A stretch of 64,000 nucleotides of DNA from Plazaster borealis (Eukaryota > Echinodermata > Asteroidea > Forcipulatida > Labidiasteridae): assembly GCA_021014325.1 (NCBI GenBank), contig CM037462.1, forward strand, positions 15,520,135-15,584,134, in the 5' to 3' direction. The translations under genes were made by a program, and so were the position numbers. The notes under the pieces were generated by a model. The model saw only the letters and a list, made by a program, of their open reading frames with translations, did no database searches and was not told the DNA's origin. Every line of letters starts with the position of its first letter. Positions within the stretch are counted from its first letter, which is position 1. This document shows positions 1 through 10,599 of this stretch, piece after piece.

Positions 1-2
1 GC

Positions 3-344
3 ATTCCATGTGAATGTGGTAAGGTTTACGTCGGGGAAACCGGACGAAACCTTCCCACCAGACTTAAAGAACACCGAGCACACGGAAGGAGGGGAGACTT
101 CGATAAATCTGCCATCGTCAAACATTCCCACACCACAGACCACCGAGTTGACTGGGAAGCAGCAGAAATCATCGCTCCGATCCAGGCATGGCACCCAAGA
201 CGCATCAGAGAGGCCATCGAGATCCACAAACATGACACTGTACCCCAAGACATCGGCTTCCACATCAGTGACATCTGGCTCCCCCTCCTCCCGACCAATG
301 GATCTTCTATATCCACGGTCACTCCCCTAGGCACCAACACTTAG
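3..344 (+). mobile_element. Penelope-like element, GIY-YIG endonuclease C-terminus (5' truncated by window edge)
   Basis: An open frame runs in from the window edge and stops at a TAG. It opens with a Cys-x-Cys-Gly pair followed by VYVGETGR, then RLKEH and a histidine pair (KHSHTTDH). This is the GIY-YIG nuclease fold with the Cys/His residues typical of the endonuclease of Penelope-like retroelements, which follows the reverse transcriptase. The reverse transcriptase itself would lie upstream, outside the window. The frame is undamaged here, so the insertion may be young. Other retroelements also carry GIY-YIG domains; the 3' features that follow (tandem repeats, hammerhead-like fold) favour Penelope. 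Confidence 0.75.
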
Positions 345-384
345 TCTCTTACTGCCCCCCCCCCCTCGGTTACCCACCCCCTTT

Positions 385-640
385 GACTGCTTTGGGTCAT
401 CTATACCCTCAGTCCCCTAGGCCCCACTCCATCATTTAGACTTATTTTTATTTAGACTGCTTTGGGTCCCCTATACCCTCAGTCCCCTAGGCCCCACTCC
501 ATCATTTAGACTTATTTTTATTTAGACTGCTTTGGGTCCCCTATACCCTCAGTCCACATAGGCCCCATACCACCCCTTCAGACTGCTTTGGGTCTTCTAT
601 ACCCTCAGTCCCCTAGGCCCCACACCCTCACCATCCCCTG
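385..640. repeat. 70-bp tandem repeat in the retroelement 3' region, about 3.7 copies
   Basis: Units start with GACTGCTTTGGGTC at 385, 455, 525 and 581. The first two are 70 bp, the third is shortened to 56 bp and the last is partial. Each carries CTATACCCTCAGTCC and ends in a TTATTTTTATTTA stretch when complete. They lie just behind the endonuclease stop codon, so they are probably the element's 3' untranslated region. Confidence 0.85.
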
Positions 641-835
641 TGCTTGTTCCTACTGACACAGTTCAGTGAGCACACACTCCCCACACACCAGTCCAAGGCT
701 CCAGTGCAGGATCCAGTTTTTACCACGCATCACCGAGCTCCCATTTCCCGCCTCTACTTCCCGCCTTCGTGCATCACCAAGCTAGTCCACATCCGCAGTA
801 CTTAAGCAGCATGCAGCATCAGAGTCCAGCTTTCT

Positions 836-870
836 CCAGAAGACGATCAGAGCATACTGATCGAAACGTC
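836..870 (+). ncRNA. degenerate hammerhead-ribozyme-like motif
   Basis: CAGAAGA is followed by a perfect stem (GATCAG, 6-nt loop, CTGATC) and then GAAACGTC. The order matches the hammerhead core: CUGANGA, stem II, GAAA, stem III, NUH. The second core base is A rather than U, and stems I and III are not convincing, so this copy is probably inactive. Penelope-like elements are known to carry hammerhead motifs, which fits the neighbouring endonuclease. Confidence 0.45.
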
Positions 871-984
871 GAGTTGAAACCAACGGTTCTTTTCAGAACC
901 ACCCCCAACTCACATAGAGAGATTATTACATGTACATGGTGTCACCGCAAACCTTTCCATATAGAACTACACGTTAGTTGTTGA

Positions 985-1435
985 TGAAACAGAAACAAGG
1001 TGTTCGGTGCAGTATACTTTTCACAAGAGGGCGCTGTTGAAAATATTTACGAAATTAATTAAAGGCCGAGGGGTCCAACTTTATTTCATACACAAATACG
1101 CTGTCAAAATTACAGGTCACATTATTTGCAGACCTCAAAACGACGCCAGGGAATAATTCCTTTTTACTTCAAGATCAAAATAATTGTTCCATCACATTAT
1201 TGTGCCTCAAAACAGAGACCCAACAACAATTTTAGACCCTTTATTTGTATTTACAACATGTCTGGTTGCAAAGTTATTATAATATTAAAAATGGTGGCCA
1301 TTTTGGACGCAATTTTGGACTTAGATACTTAGGCCTATGAGTTTTAAAATCTCAAAATAATGATTTTATCAGATTCCTTGTGCTTCAAAACATATATTTA
1401 GACCCTTTATTTGTATTTACAACATTTTGAATGTC
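985..1435. other. AT-rich spacer without recognisable gene
   Basis: It holds two loosely repeated phrases (GACCCTTTATTTGTATTTACAAC, near 1236 and 1398, shared in part) and ATGGTGGCCATTTTGGA-like words, which look like decayed dispersed repeat. No coding potential is seen. Confidence 0.4.
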
Positions 1436-1690
1436 GCCATTTTGAATGAAGGTTTCACCTTAATAAATCAGAGTTTAAAAACAGCTAAGTATCCAAGGTT
1501 CTTTTCGTGAGTGCGCCCGGTTTATTTTTGACTTGTCCCCTTAGCGAAGAGGATAAAACAGTTGGCAGATATTCCACCATTGGTTTGCCTGCTGTTTACC
1601 ATTACATGTACATTCACGGCTTCTTCCCGTTACAATGTTATAGGCCCTACTACAATAAACATACATAATATGAAGTGAACCATTTCGCGA
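1436..1690 (-). pseudogene. fragment of the 5' end of the SLC16-like transporter gene
   Basis: This stretch aligns with 45145-45400. Shared words include the inverted start codon context (CATTTTGAATGAAGGTTTCACC), CTTTTCG-GAGTG-GGCCGGTTTATT, GACT-GTCCCCTTAG and CCACCATTGGT, with scattered substitutions and small indels. Similarity starts at the transporter start codon and runs upstream of it, so promoter and 5' UTR are represented but no downstream exon. It is read as a breakpoint relic of an older tandem duplication that included the transporter. Confidence 0.7.
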
Positions 1691-2800
1691 TTTTTTTTTC
1701 CCCAAATGACATTGCAATGATGACCCTTTTTTGTTATGATTTTGATTTTCTTTTTGTTTCGATCTGAATGCGGATGTTGGAAAGAAATAAAATATTAAAA
1801 AAAGGAAAATAAAAAAAAAGTTTGGGAAAAACAAATTCGCGACCCGGCCGCATTTGGTATTATTGGCTTTTAGTTCCTAAAGTGTGACGGAGTTGTGTTT
1901 CATAGAGCGCACTACAGGCAAAACATGGCAGCACACAAGAGCGCCCCCTGTTGATTCTGTCGCAACTGAGCAGGAAAAAAATATCGCCTCCGGCTCCGTT
2001 TGATATTGGAAACACCGTGCAAAAAGTACACTGCTCCAAAAATTGGTGATGGAGCTCAAGCTGAAGTTTGGAAGAGGAATAATATAGGACGCTTCGCAGC
2101 GTCGTTTCCAAAACAATTATTCCCTGCCCGTTTTCCTAAACGAGGCAAGGTAGTTTCACGGCAGACAAGGTTGGTGTCTACGTGGAGTCTTCAACGTTTT
2201 TTGGAAGTTGTTTTTCAAAGAGGGTCGGGTGGACGAGTTTCCGTGTCTGTTTTGTGTTAACTGTGAACACGTTTCTAATGACAAGGATATATGTGTGCGT
2301 TTAACAAAATGCATTCCGATCGTCGTGCATTGTCTAATATAATCACTTCGCTAAAATCTGACTTTTCCAATTCACCAAGTTGAAAAAAATCGTCTTTGGG
2401 TAATCATTTTTGCAAATTACACTAATCCAGCCCAAAAAGAGACATTTACGTGCCAAGAAGTGGCTTAGATTGCACGACAGAGAGCGTCTATAATAAACTA
2501 TTCGCACTGCTGCGCACGCCCCGGGCTCAAGATTCTACATAGATTTAGGTATTGGTTGACGATTGCTCCCTCCGAATCCCCGATACCCCGTGCACTAACC
2601 CCAAAGAAGACCACAGTACCCCCCCCCCCCATAACCCCCATAACTCACCCAAACCCTGACCGTTGACTCCAGGACTAAACGTACCCGATACTACTAGCAC
2701 CCCGACTTTAACCTAACTTATGTTCCCCTATCACTCTTGACTACCGCCTCCCGGATACGGTGCCTTGGCGCCTGCCGACCTTTTCCATTTACGTGTATTG
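1691..2800. other. intergenic, no supported gene
   Basis: It contains poly-T/poly-A tracts (1690-1830), a C-rich stretch with a 12-base C run near 2618, and no splice-consistent coding segment on either strand. Confidence 0.4.
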
Positions 2801-2801
2801 C

Positions 2802-2988
2802 TTAACCCCTTGAAGACGGAAGGCGGCTATGACCGCTAATCGGGGTCCGGAATGCTGTGGACAGTGTATGTGGTAAGCCCTGGAATGCAGTCTGCGGCCG
2901 GTACAGCTGTGAGCAAACAAAGGCTGTTGTGCAGTCATGCGTGTAATCCGGGCATTGAGGCCGGATAATACCTGCGTCAAGGGGTTAA
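2802..2988. mobile_element. TTAA-flanked MITE (CCCCTTGA termini)
   Basis: TTAA-CCCCTTGAAGAC at the left mirrors GCGTCAAGGGG-TTAA at the right. The terminal inverted repeats are about 12 bp and the flanking TTAA duplication is exact. TTAA duplication is the piggyBac signature. The right-hand TTAA is shared with the terminus (AGGCACTGAACACG) of another TTAA-type repeat that begins at 2985, so this copy probably used that TTAA as its target. Confidence 0.65.
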
Positions 2989-4110
2989 AGGCACTGAACA
3001 CGTTTGGAAATTGTCAAAGACCTGTTCTCACTTGGTGCATCCCAACATGTTCATTTGATGTTGGCCAACAAAGACACTTCCCAAGCTCACATAGCCTTCA
3101 AACTTCGCACATAGTTAGCTCTTGAATAGTACAAGACACCGCTTTAATGACGTCATCAGTTGTCAAATTAAATTTGATTCACGTTTGATTTTAGAAAAAT
3201 AACACCTCAAGAACCTTGCAATGGATTTTTAAATTGTATACATCATCAGAGAGGGCTTCAAAAAATTATCAAATGCTACAGAGGGTGTGACCTCTCTTGA
3301 CCCTGTCTTCCGGACGAAACCGGAAATTGAAGTGAAGAAAATATTCCCTCGTTTTGAGGTCTGCAAACAATATCATCGTAATTTTCGACATTTTCTCTCT
3401 GTAAATTTTACCCCTACGCCTTCAAAATTAAAGATAATGACGTCAACAGCGCCCTCCCGTGACAAGTTAAATGATTTCTTAATACTTCTTATTCTTCTTC
3501 TTTTCAGCGTCCCTTGTCCGCTAACAAAAGCACCCTTTCCAAGCTCATATGAGCTTGAAACTTCACATACAGTTAAATACTTGTAGGAGATGAAACCGCT
3601 TTAGTTACGTCATGATGAAGAAGTGACCATATGCCAATGCCTATATGTCTCTGAATATTACAGCTATGGTATTGATATTTGGGCATTAGATCAAGACAAG
3701 GGCAACATTTAAAAAGTTAACGCCAAAATCGTATGACCTTAACTTCCGGTCGTACCAGAAGGTCAAAGTTTGCCTTTGTTTTGTTTTCGCCAAAAAAAAA
3801 TCGACGTGACCATGCCGGCCAAAGGCGTTCTAGGCCCGCTGAGTTTGCCCTTCAGACACGGTGATTAAACTGGTAACCTTTATTTCAAAAACGTCGTTAA
3901 AAAAAGGTGGGGGTCATTTTCTTAGTTCGTCTTCAATCATGTTGATATGTTTCATCCATAAACCTGCCAAGTGGTGTCTTTGGACCATGTGAATGACCCT
4001 AGAGTATTTTTAAAATCTTACACAAAGTGTGACCCCCTGTGACCTTTACTTCCGTTTAATTTTTTTTTTTTTTTAAACACTTCTTCTTGTTCTTCTTTTC
4101 CCCCGCGAGT
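2985..4110. repeat. diverged dispersed repeats, partly in direct-repeat order
   Basis: The block at 3075-3160 (AAGCTCACATAG, CTTCGCACATAGTTA, CACCGCTTTAATGACGTCAT) recurs diverged at 3535-3615. The words TGACCTTNACTTCCGG recur near 3295, 3735 and 4030. The first 40 bp resemble one end of the TTAA MITE family seen at 8476 and 63575. No gene is supported. Confidence 0.45.
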
Positions 4111-4642
4111 TTCCGCTAATTGGACATGTTTACCGAACACCTTGTTTTTGTTTTAACAAAAACTTAAGTCTAGTTTCTTTTCTTTTTTTTGTATCATCAA
4201 AGGCACAGTTTCCCAAATTATTTCCCATATCTGCCCACTACCAGCTGTTTTAGGTAGACTTCAATTGGAAGTCCCAAACCACAAAGGTTTGTGCAAAGTT
4301 AAACAAAACAATAATACAAAAAAAAAAATTGAACTCGGTACTTGAGATAGTTCTCAAAGCCGTCATTACTACCATACGGAGCCCCTATGGGGGCAGTTTT
4401 AAACAGATAAAGACAAAAAAACACAAAGAAAAATAGCTTAGCATGTACGGAGCCCTTGGTAGGCTATTTTATTTTTCGTGATATGCAAACTTTTATTTAC
4501 AGTATTTTTTAAACTCTGTTACTGTATCGAGTTGTACTTAATTGGCTCTCCCAATCGGGCGAACCAAAACAATACCAATGCCAAGCAAAATGGTTGACAG
4601 CCGTCTAGTTGTTATGAGCGCAAATCCTTGTCAAAGTTTTGT

Positions 4643-5015
4643 TTATTTTTCATTGTCCCTAATTGTAGACTCATTTTCGACGGGGTTCCAATGTGATGTA
4701 TAGATACCTGGTCTTAAACCCCACTTGTTCTCTGAAAAAACCCCAATCTTGGAGTAAACACGGGGTTTGAAGGCCATACGACCCGTCATACCAAGTTTCC
4801 GAATTTTTTTCTCAAGGTTAAACACTTCTTTCTGATCATTGAAGTTCTCAGTGTAGACACTGATGGCATACTGTCCGCAGTGTAAGCGTGATTTGTCTTC
4901 GGTGGGAGTGACTTTAGCGTGCGTACCAAGCTTATCTTCCACCGTAGCTCCGGCAATTTTCTCCCACGCTTCGTCGACTTTCTCCCCGGTGTTTTGAAAA
5001 AAAAGCCACATGCCA
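4643..5015 (-). CDS. C11orf68: C11orf68 homologue exon 4 (C-terminal)
   Basis: It carries most of the DUF1917 core, including the NKWGLRP signature. The TAA stop at 4645-4643 overlaps an AATAAA word. A second AATAAA lies about 150 bases downstream (plus-strand TTTATT at 4492-4497) and is the likelier polyadenylation signal. Confidence 0.88.
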
Positions 5016-8000
5016 CTAATACACCTTTAGAATAAATTTGAAAAAAATACAATTTAATTTGTGGGTGAAAGTATAGTTTGTTCCTGATACATGTTTTCAG
5101 GTTAATCCATATTTCGTTCAGTGGCATTCAACCTAATTGCATTTGATGGTAATGTGCCTTAACACAAATTGATTACTTTATCACCTAACCCTGATGCGAA
5201 TTAAATCTATACTAAAAACTGACACACTATGGTGTTAGGATAATTCTCTGCATTGACTGAACGCTACTGCGAGAGTCCATGCTATTAAAGGACTTATCTA
5301 TTTCCCAAAACATCTTTTATTAAACCAAACAAATACCTTTTTTCTGATGATGATACAATTAACATCCTTTGCTTTTGTGCTTTTAATTTTGAATTGCACA
5401 ATTTATTTCGTAATTACCTATGAGTCAATGCGAGGTCTTTGACAGCAGGCCAGTTGACTTTTTCACTTGGGAGCTTGTTGAATTCCGCTATTATCCCGTC
5501 TACATCTCCAAAACCCTCACCCTTAAAACGTAATGAGTTCACAATGATTTTCCCAACACCATCAGATCTGTTTCAGAGGAATGAATCAATGATATTGAAG
5601 TGAAACATTAGTATACCCACTTTTTGTTATCTCAAAGTTGCCCTTGTGAAATGTTAGAATCACTGAGAGATCTGTTGGGAGTTTTGCCCACATCGACGAA
5701 TGATAACACATGTATACCATAGGAACTTTTCAAATCTGCCGGGAAAAAAATGACACCTTCGTTTGTGATTCGATCCCAAAACCTTCCTCATTCTGTAGAT
5801 TCTAAAAACTCCCGGGTCACGGGTCAGAATTAAACCGGAAACCGGGTCTCGTGGGGCCTGACCCGTTTATGGGTCAGTATGACCCGGAATCTCAATTCAA
5901 TTCAATTCAACTCGACATTTATTTCCATATCAGTGAAAAAAAAGGAGAAAACAATAAACAAATTAGAACAATGATTTAAATCAAGAACATTCAAGAACTG
6001 ATTCAGAGAAAAATTAATAAATAATGAAAACAATAAATATTTACATGAAAATAATATAATGACATGGACACGAAGCAAACCAATGTGGGGGCATTTTCAG
6101 AAGCCACAAGGAGGCTTGTATTGAAATGCCCACTGACAAATACAAAACGAAACAAACAAATAAATGCACAAACAAAGAGAAATACGTTGAACGAAAATTA
6201 AAATGATGACAATAAAACTAAAAACAAAGGTGGTAATAACAACAATGTCTAGAAGGGTTTTTGAAGAAAAAATCTGTGTCAAAATGACCAAGAAATATTT
6301 CAAACTGACGAAGAATCCTAGTTAAAATCCCATTTTTTTAAAAACTAGTTATGGGGTCAGCCTGGCTCAGAAATGGGTCAGGCCCCCTTGGACACGGAAT
6401 CCGGGTCACTTCTGACGACCGTGAGGCCAAAAGTATTTACCTCTTTACTTTGGATGGTGCATTATTTTTCACAAATACATCCAGTCGTCGTTGCCGTTCA
6501 TCGACGTCTTCGTAGTCAAGAGGGTCAAACCGACGCGTCTCCTCTTCACCAGCAGCATTGGAGTCAGCAAAAAGTAGTTTGGAACGTTCGGGATCTGTGA
6601 TTTGCTGTGACTGTGTGGAAGGAGTCTCTGGCCGAGACTGACTACCTCCAGGGAGGTCCGGGGAATCGGGTTCTGAAGTCGGCCTAGGTTCGGAGATAAA
6701 ACAGTAACTGGTGTAAAGAGAAAGCCGTGAATTTGTTTTTAAGATGACAAGAAAGATGGCGTAAAATATAAGTGCTTTACAATTATTATTCTTTTCATTC
6801 AAACGAGGAGGAACCTTGAGATACCGAGAATCAGGATGACGAGCTACACTTAGGCTATACTATCACCATAATCTTTTTGTCTCACAGTTTTGAGTTTTTT
6901 ATTTTTATTTTTTAGTTGTTGTTTTTAACTTTTCTTTATTTACAACCACTATGACTATGTCTCTCAACAGCATGACTTCTTATCATCACAGTACGTAAAA
7001 CATAACAGGATTGTCTGTCTGTGTCTGACTTACCGTCACCGTTTTCACGAAGAGCCACTTATGTCAAAACGTGTGATTGAGATTTACATTTATTTTTTAC
7101 AACGTGTTTAGCTTAAAACTGCAAATCTGTAAATACTAACGTCACAGTTTGCATGCAGGTTAAAGGTATTGTACACTTTTGGTAATAGCTCAAAATCAGT
7201 GTCCACATTTTGTGTGATTCAAGATATACATGAACAAACAAACCTGTGAAAATTTGAGCTTAATTGGTCATCGAGATCACGAGAAAATAGTGAAAAGAGA
7301 CCTTATGTGTTTTCTGTTTTTTCAAAATATCGCGCGATAAAAACTATTGTTTTACTAATTTCTCAGAAACGATAGCATTTTAGGCAGATATATTTTAAGG
7401 AACCCTTTCAACCATTACTTACTTTAAATCATGTAAGTTGTGTGTGAATCTGTGAACATTTGGGTTTTTCGATCTTACCAATAGTGTACAGGGCCTTTAA
7501 GACCTCTATGATTCTGTAAAAGTTTATAACCTCTCCATTGACTTACTAATTTCTTTAAATGCATTGGCTATTAAATTGCCATAGTAATTAGACAAAGATA
7601 AGTGTCTCTTCGTGAAACCTAAAATGTGAGATGACCTACTTAATAAACACCGTGGATAACGTATTTTTACATAGGAAAGGGGGTGCTCATGTCACGTGAT
7701 CACGCGCACACTGACATAAGTGGCTCTTCGTGAAACCTGAAAAACGATTTGACCTACATTGACGCTCTTCTGTTGCCGTGTACTACAGGCATCTTTAGGG
7801 GCTTGTGGCTCTTCGTGAAAACGTAAAACATTTATTGCGAGAGGCCCCTTTCTGTACTAATCAATAATTTTTCACTTTAAGAAATGTGGCTCTTCGTGAA
7901 AACGGAGACGAATCTGGATCTGGGTTCTCATTTCTGGGTCAGTATGACCCGGAATCTGTGTCATAATGACCCAGAAATGGTTCAAAATGACGCAGAATCC

Positions 8001-9362
8001 GAGTAAATAATTACCACACTTTCAAACTGCTGTCATGTTCAGCCCGACCCGGAAATAGGTCACCCCCCCCCCCCCCACCGGCGACCCCGGAATCCAGCTC
8101 CATTCTAACCCGGAGTTTTTAGAGTGGGTATCCATTTGGAATTCGTGGGAATCTAGCTAGAACAGTCTTAGCAATTGTATTTGAACGCACTCCCACATTA
8201 TTCACAAGGAAACTTAAACAAAAAACCTTTATGCAATGCCTACTATTGTGATCATGTCGTATTATTGTTTGTCCCTAAGTTATAGCACAGAGGCATGCTG
8301 TGCTTCATCGCAGCTCTGCTCGTATTTTGTTTTTCTATAAACTCATCTATATGTATACATAAACCTTATTTAATTGTATCTAATAAATGTATGTTTTTTT
8401 GCCAAAGGACACCATTTTAATAACTGCATCAATATTCGATAATCAATAATAACAACATTGCATAAAAAACAGGTGTTAAAGGTATCGCACACGTTTGGTA
8501 ATGACTCAAAACAAATATTAGCATAAAAACTTACTTGGTAACAAGCAACAGAGAGCTGTTGATAGTATAAAACATTGTAGGAAACGACTCCCTCTGAAGT
8601 AATGTAGTTTTTGAGAAAGAGGTAATTTCTCACTAAAATAATAAAAAACTTCTTGCAAGAAGGTTTTATTCCTATCTAAGCACACACATTTGTACAACAA
8701 GGGTGTTTTTTTCTTTCATCATTTTTTTGCAACTTCGATGACCAATTGAGCCCAAATTTGCACAGGCTTGTTATTTTATGCATATGTTGGGATACACCAA
8801 GTGAGAACACTGGTCTTTGACAATTACCAATCGTGTTCAGTGCCTTTAAATTTGACAACTCATGCTAGTATTTCACTGCAATATGGAAACAAATAGTTAT
8901 AAATTCTATTTAAATGTATTTGCTAAAAATGGAAAACTAGGAATGAGCTCAAACTTACCATATAGGTTGTTGCCCCCCCCCCCCCCATTTCATAAGAAGT
9001 AGTGCATTTAACTTATGTTATCATTCATATTATAAGAGGTTTCACCGATCACGTATTATTTGTTTTCGGTTAATCGACTTTATAAACTGAAAAATAGGCC
9101 CTCTTTGTCAGTTTGCACTCAAGCTTTTGGTTTTCAATTCAATTCATTTCGGCTGATTGTAAAAACAAACGGACTATAGCCCGAAGACTGAACGAGTCGA
9201 GTATACAAAGTTAAAAAATTTCAGTAAAAAAATTACAGATCAAGAAGGCATTGAATTGTAAAAAGTTAAAAACAGAAATGCTTACACAGAAAGATTCGAC
9301 AGACTAGCTATGACAGCTTCTTCCTCGTTCAGTTGAGATGTGTTTCTTTCCTCCCCCTCCAT
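4643..9362 (-). CDS. C11orf68: UPF0696 / C11orf68 homologue (DUF1917), 4 coding exons, about 288 aa
   Basis: Coding exons, read right to left: 9362-9286, 6707-6441, 5567-5418, 5015-4643 (TAA stop). Every junction has GT/AG and every exon boundary splits a codon 2+1, so the model stays in frame. Residues 1-25 are acidic (MEGEERNTSQLNEEEAVIAS). Residues 26-115 are Ser/Pro/Glu-rich and probably disordered. Residues 116-288 form the conserved domain: WPAVKDLALTHSGMWLFF, then VDEAWEKIA, AKVTP, ISVYTENFND and the diagnostic NKWGLRPGIYTSHW near the end. The length is close to vertebrate C11orf68 proteins. The family's molecular role is not established. The start was chosen because the only in-phase upstream exon begins with this ATG. 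Exon 2 lies between inverted copies of a GACCCGGAAT-rich repeat. Confidence 0.85.
5418..5567 (-). CDS. C11orf68: C11orf68 homologue exon 3
   Basis: It encodes SDGVGKIIVNSLRF through KLPSEKVNWPAVKDLALTH, the start of the conserved domain. The donor is GTAATT and the acceptor AACAG. Confidence 0.8.
5811..6420. mobile_element. GACCCGGAAT-rich inverted-repeat element, left copy
   Basis: It begins TCTAAAAACTCC and carries GGGTCA/TGACCC words at 5825-5890, an AATTC run at 5897-5915, an AT-rich interior, then GGGTCAG and CGGAATCCGGGTCA at 6354-6408. The termini mirror those at 7905-8123. The superfamily is not recognised. The right edge stops just short of the C11orf68 exon 2 donor. Confidence 0.5.
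6441..6707 (-). CDS. C11orf68: C11orf68 homologue exon 2
   Basis: The acceptor CTTTCTCTTTACACCAG precedes it and GTAAAT follows. It encodes the low-complexity stretch SEPDSPDLPGGSQSRPETP and then FDPLDYEDVDERQRRLDVFV. An alternative acceptor a few codons downstream (CCTAG) keeps the same frame. Confidence 0.75.
7039..7905. mobile_element. 867-bp TIR element with internal GTGGCTCTTCGTGAAA repeats
   Basis: Perfect 20-bp inverted termini are present: CCGTTTTCACGAAGAGCCAC at 7039-7058 and its complement at 7886-7905. Further copies of the terminal word (TCTTCGTGAAA) occur inside near 7606, 7720 and 7808. A TTAA MITE is nested at 7160-7500. No transposase frame is present, so the element is non-autonomous. 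Confidence 0.65.
7160..7500. mobile_element. TTAA-flanked MITE, nested
   Basis: TTAAAGGTATTGTACACTTT at the left mirrors GTGTACAGGGCC-TTTAA at the right. TTAA duplication points to piggyBac-type mobilisation. A related copy in opposite orientation lies at 23768-24135. Confidence 0.75.
7906..8123. mobile_element. GACCCGGAAT-rich inverted-repeat element, right copy
   Basis: TGACCCGGAATCTG, TGACCCAGAAATGG and GACCCCGGAATCC are followed by a terminus, GGAGTTTTTAGA at 8112-8123, that is the exact complement of the 5811 terminus. It includes a run of about 16 C. It is a separate copy or the far half of the 5811 element. Confidence 0.5.
8476..8849. mobile_element. TTAA-flanked MITE (AGGTATCGCACACGTTTGGTAAT family)
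   Basis: The left end TTAAAGGTATCGCACACG mirrors the right end CGTGTTCAGTGCCTTTAA. Its interior closely matches the copy at 63575-63954, including the GACGACTCCCTCTGAAGTAA-like stretch. Confidence 0.8.
9286..9362 (-). CDS. C11orf68: C11orf68 homologue exon 1
   Basis: It encodes the first 25 residues plus two bases and ends at a GTAAGC donor. The acidic leader matches no fixed domain. The exon is the least certain of the four because it is short; its phase fits exon 2 exactly. Confidence 0.65.
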
Positions 9363-9843
9363 GCTGACCGTCAGTGAATGATTCAAATCTTGGAACAGAG
9401 ACTGTGTCGAGTGTAGTATAACCTTACTTCATCAAGTTTACCAAGAATACCTGCAGCGACACGACGACTAGAGGCATTAGAATCCTATGGAAGGTCGAGT
9501 TGGTTTCAAGAAACATGTTTTATTTGGGGGGTTAGAAATAAACAAATACATAATTGTTTTGTAATGTTAACTGTTAATTAAATGTTGTCTCATGTTACCA
9601 AATGTTGCAATTCTTTATGATGATGATGGAAAATTGATTGTGTACATTAATAGTTCTATGGGAGATCATAATATACATTTAAAGTTGTGCTGCGACATGG
9701 ATGACCCCAATCTGTACTGACTCAGCATAACTGCCGGGTCTGCTTCAGAAGTGACACCATTTGCAATCAAAAGTGGTGGTGATGATGGTTCGGCTACCAT
9801 GTCAGGAATAGAATTATGATAGATAAAAAGACAAATCCCCTAC

Positions 9844-10000
9844 CTGTAATACCCCTCGATGAACTTATACTAGTTTAGTTGCACACCTGAATGCACCGCC
9901 GTGTAGATCGTGGACCAACTGCTTCTCAAAAACGGGGATTCCCGCGCCGGGGAGAAATAATTCACCGACAAGCATTCTATCTAGGCGGTGTCTGTATTTA
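9844..10000 (-). other. possible 5' UTR exon of the C11orf68 homologue
   Basis: On the minus strand a GC-richer block ends in GCATTCAG|GTGTGC at 9887, with a further donor ATTACAG|GTAGGG at 9844. It sits about 500 bases upstream of the first coding exon. No conserved protein is encoded. Only the position and donors support it. Confidence 0.25.
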
Positions 10001-10599
10001 AAACTATCGTTATCTGCCAATGTAGGCCTAGGCCTAATGCTCAAAATGTCATAAAATAACCAACCTTGGTACAAAGGCACTCCTGTTGATAATTGTATAC
10101 AAAGTAAGACAAACTTTGAAATATAAATCAATCATCCGACAGGATGATCCTGTCGTAGCGTTGTAACTTGTAGTGTTGTTGCCGTGTCAGGGAATTTCCC
10201 TGGGTCTTATCCATGCGCCCTCTAGAGGCTGATAGCTCCTAGTTCTAGACTTGCCCCTGTCCTCATCCATTAATAGCATTCACGAGCCTAGGACTGAATA
10301 ATATATAGGCGATGCGTGCGTATTAATTATAAAAATGTATCATAATCTACTCATATAAAGAAATACCAGCCCTGATCCATAAAACTACTAATCGAAATAA
10401 ATATTTCACTGGTGACACAAAATCAGTCTTAAAAAATTCTAAAAAATTCATCAGATTTGATGACTGTAATTATAATGTTGGGCACAACACGGTCAATCCA
10501 TCTTTAACGAGAAAGACAGAGAGAGGAAGGCACGCACAACAAGATAATATTACAAAAAATATTCTTTTTGTTATTAATATTATTAAAAAGTAAGTTCAA

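Noticed and set aside
2577..2720. Telomere-like CCCTAA repeats
   Set aside because: The stretch is C-rich with scattered CTAAC words but has no regular hexamer period.
9865..10131. 88-codon minus-strand open frame with LVGELFLPGAGIPVFEK
   Set aside because: No recognisable family and no acceptor in phase; kept only as a possible untranslated exon of the neighbouring gene.
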